From JALYIM01 sp040003205 (lineage in GTDB: Bacteria; Acidobacteriota; Terriglobia; Terriglobales; Acidobacteriaceae): 6,315 nt of DNA. Where the stretch lies: assembly GCA_040003205.1 (NCBI GenBank), contig JBDUDA010000176.1:1-6315 (forward strand). Reading direction: 5' to 3'. The position numbers and the translations under genes are program-made. The notes beneath the pieces were generated by a model. It had not been told where the DNA came from. It was given only the letters and a program-made list of their open reading frames with translations, and did no database searches. Below, one piece after another: positions 5,998 through 6,315 of this stretch (positions are counted from its first letter, which is position 1; each line of letters begins with the position of its first letter).

Positions 5998-6315
5998 TCA
6001 CGAAGGCGGCCGGGTTTTATCCGCCTGCGCGTACATGCTTTCAATCTGCAAGCGATACCGCTCCTCTACCACGCGTCGTCGCATTTTCATGCTGGCCGTG
6101 AGTAATCCGTTTTCAGCGGTAAACTCATCCGGTACGAGAATGATTTTCTTCAGCTTCTCAAAGCGCGCCAAATCCTTATTCGCGCCGTCCACGATTTCTT
6201 GGTAAAGTGCCTGCACTCTGCCATCCGCAATGAGTTCCTGGCGTGAAGAGAAAGCTAAGTCATTGTTGCGAGCCCAGTCATCCAACACTGGGAAGTTGGG
6301 CGCAATTAAAACGGC
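5998..6315 (-). CDS. Long-chain acyl-CoA synthetase, C-terminal part (cut by the window edge)
   Basis: The last 105 residues of an AMP-forming long-chain fatty acid-CoA ligase (COG1022/FadD15-like) are visible. The enzyme activates fatty acids to acyl-CoA through an acyl-adenylate, usually at the inner face of the membrane. The frame is open to the right edge and begins AVLIAPNFPVLDDWAR, a typical strand and helix of the mobile C-terminal domain. It continues with a helix (LYQEIVDGANKDLARFEKLK), then KKIILVPDEFT and the A10-like motif LTASMKMRRRVVEERY. In that motif the lysine (visible residue 77) matches the catalytic lysine of adenylate-forming enzymes. It ends normally at a TGA (6000-5998). 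A GTG at 6288 is internal, not a start. The N-terminal adenylation domain lies outside the window. thiG follows 62 bases downstream on the same strand, so some read-through is possible, although thiG seems to have its own promoter. Confidence 0.9.
   Translation of the reverse strand, partial: AVLIAPNFPVLDDWARNNDLAFSSRQELIADGRVQALYQEIVDGANKDLARFEKLKKIILVPDEFTAENGLLTASMKMRRRVVEERYRLQIESMYAQADKTRPPS

Noticed and set aside
1..6315. Search for CRISPR arrays, tRNA or rRNA genes, insertion sequences, attachment sites, toxin-antitoxin or defence genes
   Set aside because: No direct-repeat arrays, terminal inverted repeats, transposase or integrase motifs, or structural RNA signatures were seen. Genes are housekeeping and closely packed.

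Overview
The window looks like ordinary bacterial chromosome rather than a mobile or phage region. Base composition is moderately GC-rich and even throughout. The gene set is housekeeping: sulfur amino acid metabolism, a phosphohexomutase, a divisome protein, thiamine biosynthesis and an acyl-CoA synthetase. There is also one small secreted protein of a type I associate with Acidobacteria. Weak or absent Shine-Dalgarno sequences before several genes, a FtsB/DivIC-like protein directly downstream of a phosphohexomutase, and the acidobacterial look of the secreted protein suggest the phylum Acidobacteriota. This is inference from protein style, not from a marker gene.

Layout from left to right. 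Positions 39-2217 (+) carry two PLP enzymes in tandem: a cysteine synthase/cystathionine beta-synthase family protein and a cystathionine gamma-synthase/lyase family protein. Together they look like a transsulfuration module comparable to Bacillus mccA-mccB. A 127-bp gap follows, with no visible terminator but with a possible degenerate intergenic repeat. Then comes a minus-strand cutA (2345-2673) that is full length except for one missing base, which breaks the frame. Divergent from it, 2759-4638 (+) is a translationally overlapping pair: an alpha-D-phosphohexomutase and a single-pass FtsB/DivIC-type septum protein. Positions 4639-4778 hold a candidate extended -10 promoter, a leader hairpin and a strong ribosome binding site for a small secreted protein with three cysteines (4779-5105, +). 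A strong, probably bidirectional intrinsic terminator (5125-5151) closes this block.

The right end is on the minus strand. The 3' end of a long-chain acyl-CoA synthetase runs in from the right edge and stops at 5998. It is followed by thiG (5165-5935), which has its own candidate sigma-70 promoter placed so that the transcript would be leaderless or nearly so.

I found no CRISPR, rRNA, tRNA, insertion sequence, toxin-antitoxin, defence or biosynthetic-cluster signature, and no convincing previously undescribed system. The points most worth a second look are the single-base break in cutA, the predicted leaderless thiG promoter without a TPP riboswitch, the altered PLP phosphate loop in the first enzyme, and the uncharacterised secreted cysteine protein with its structured leader.
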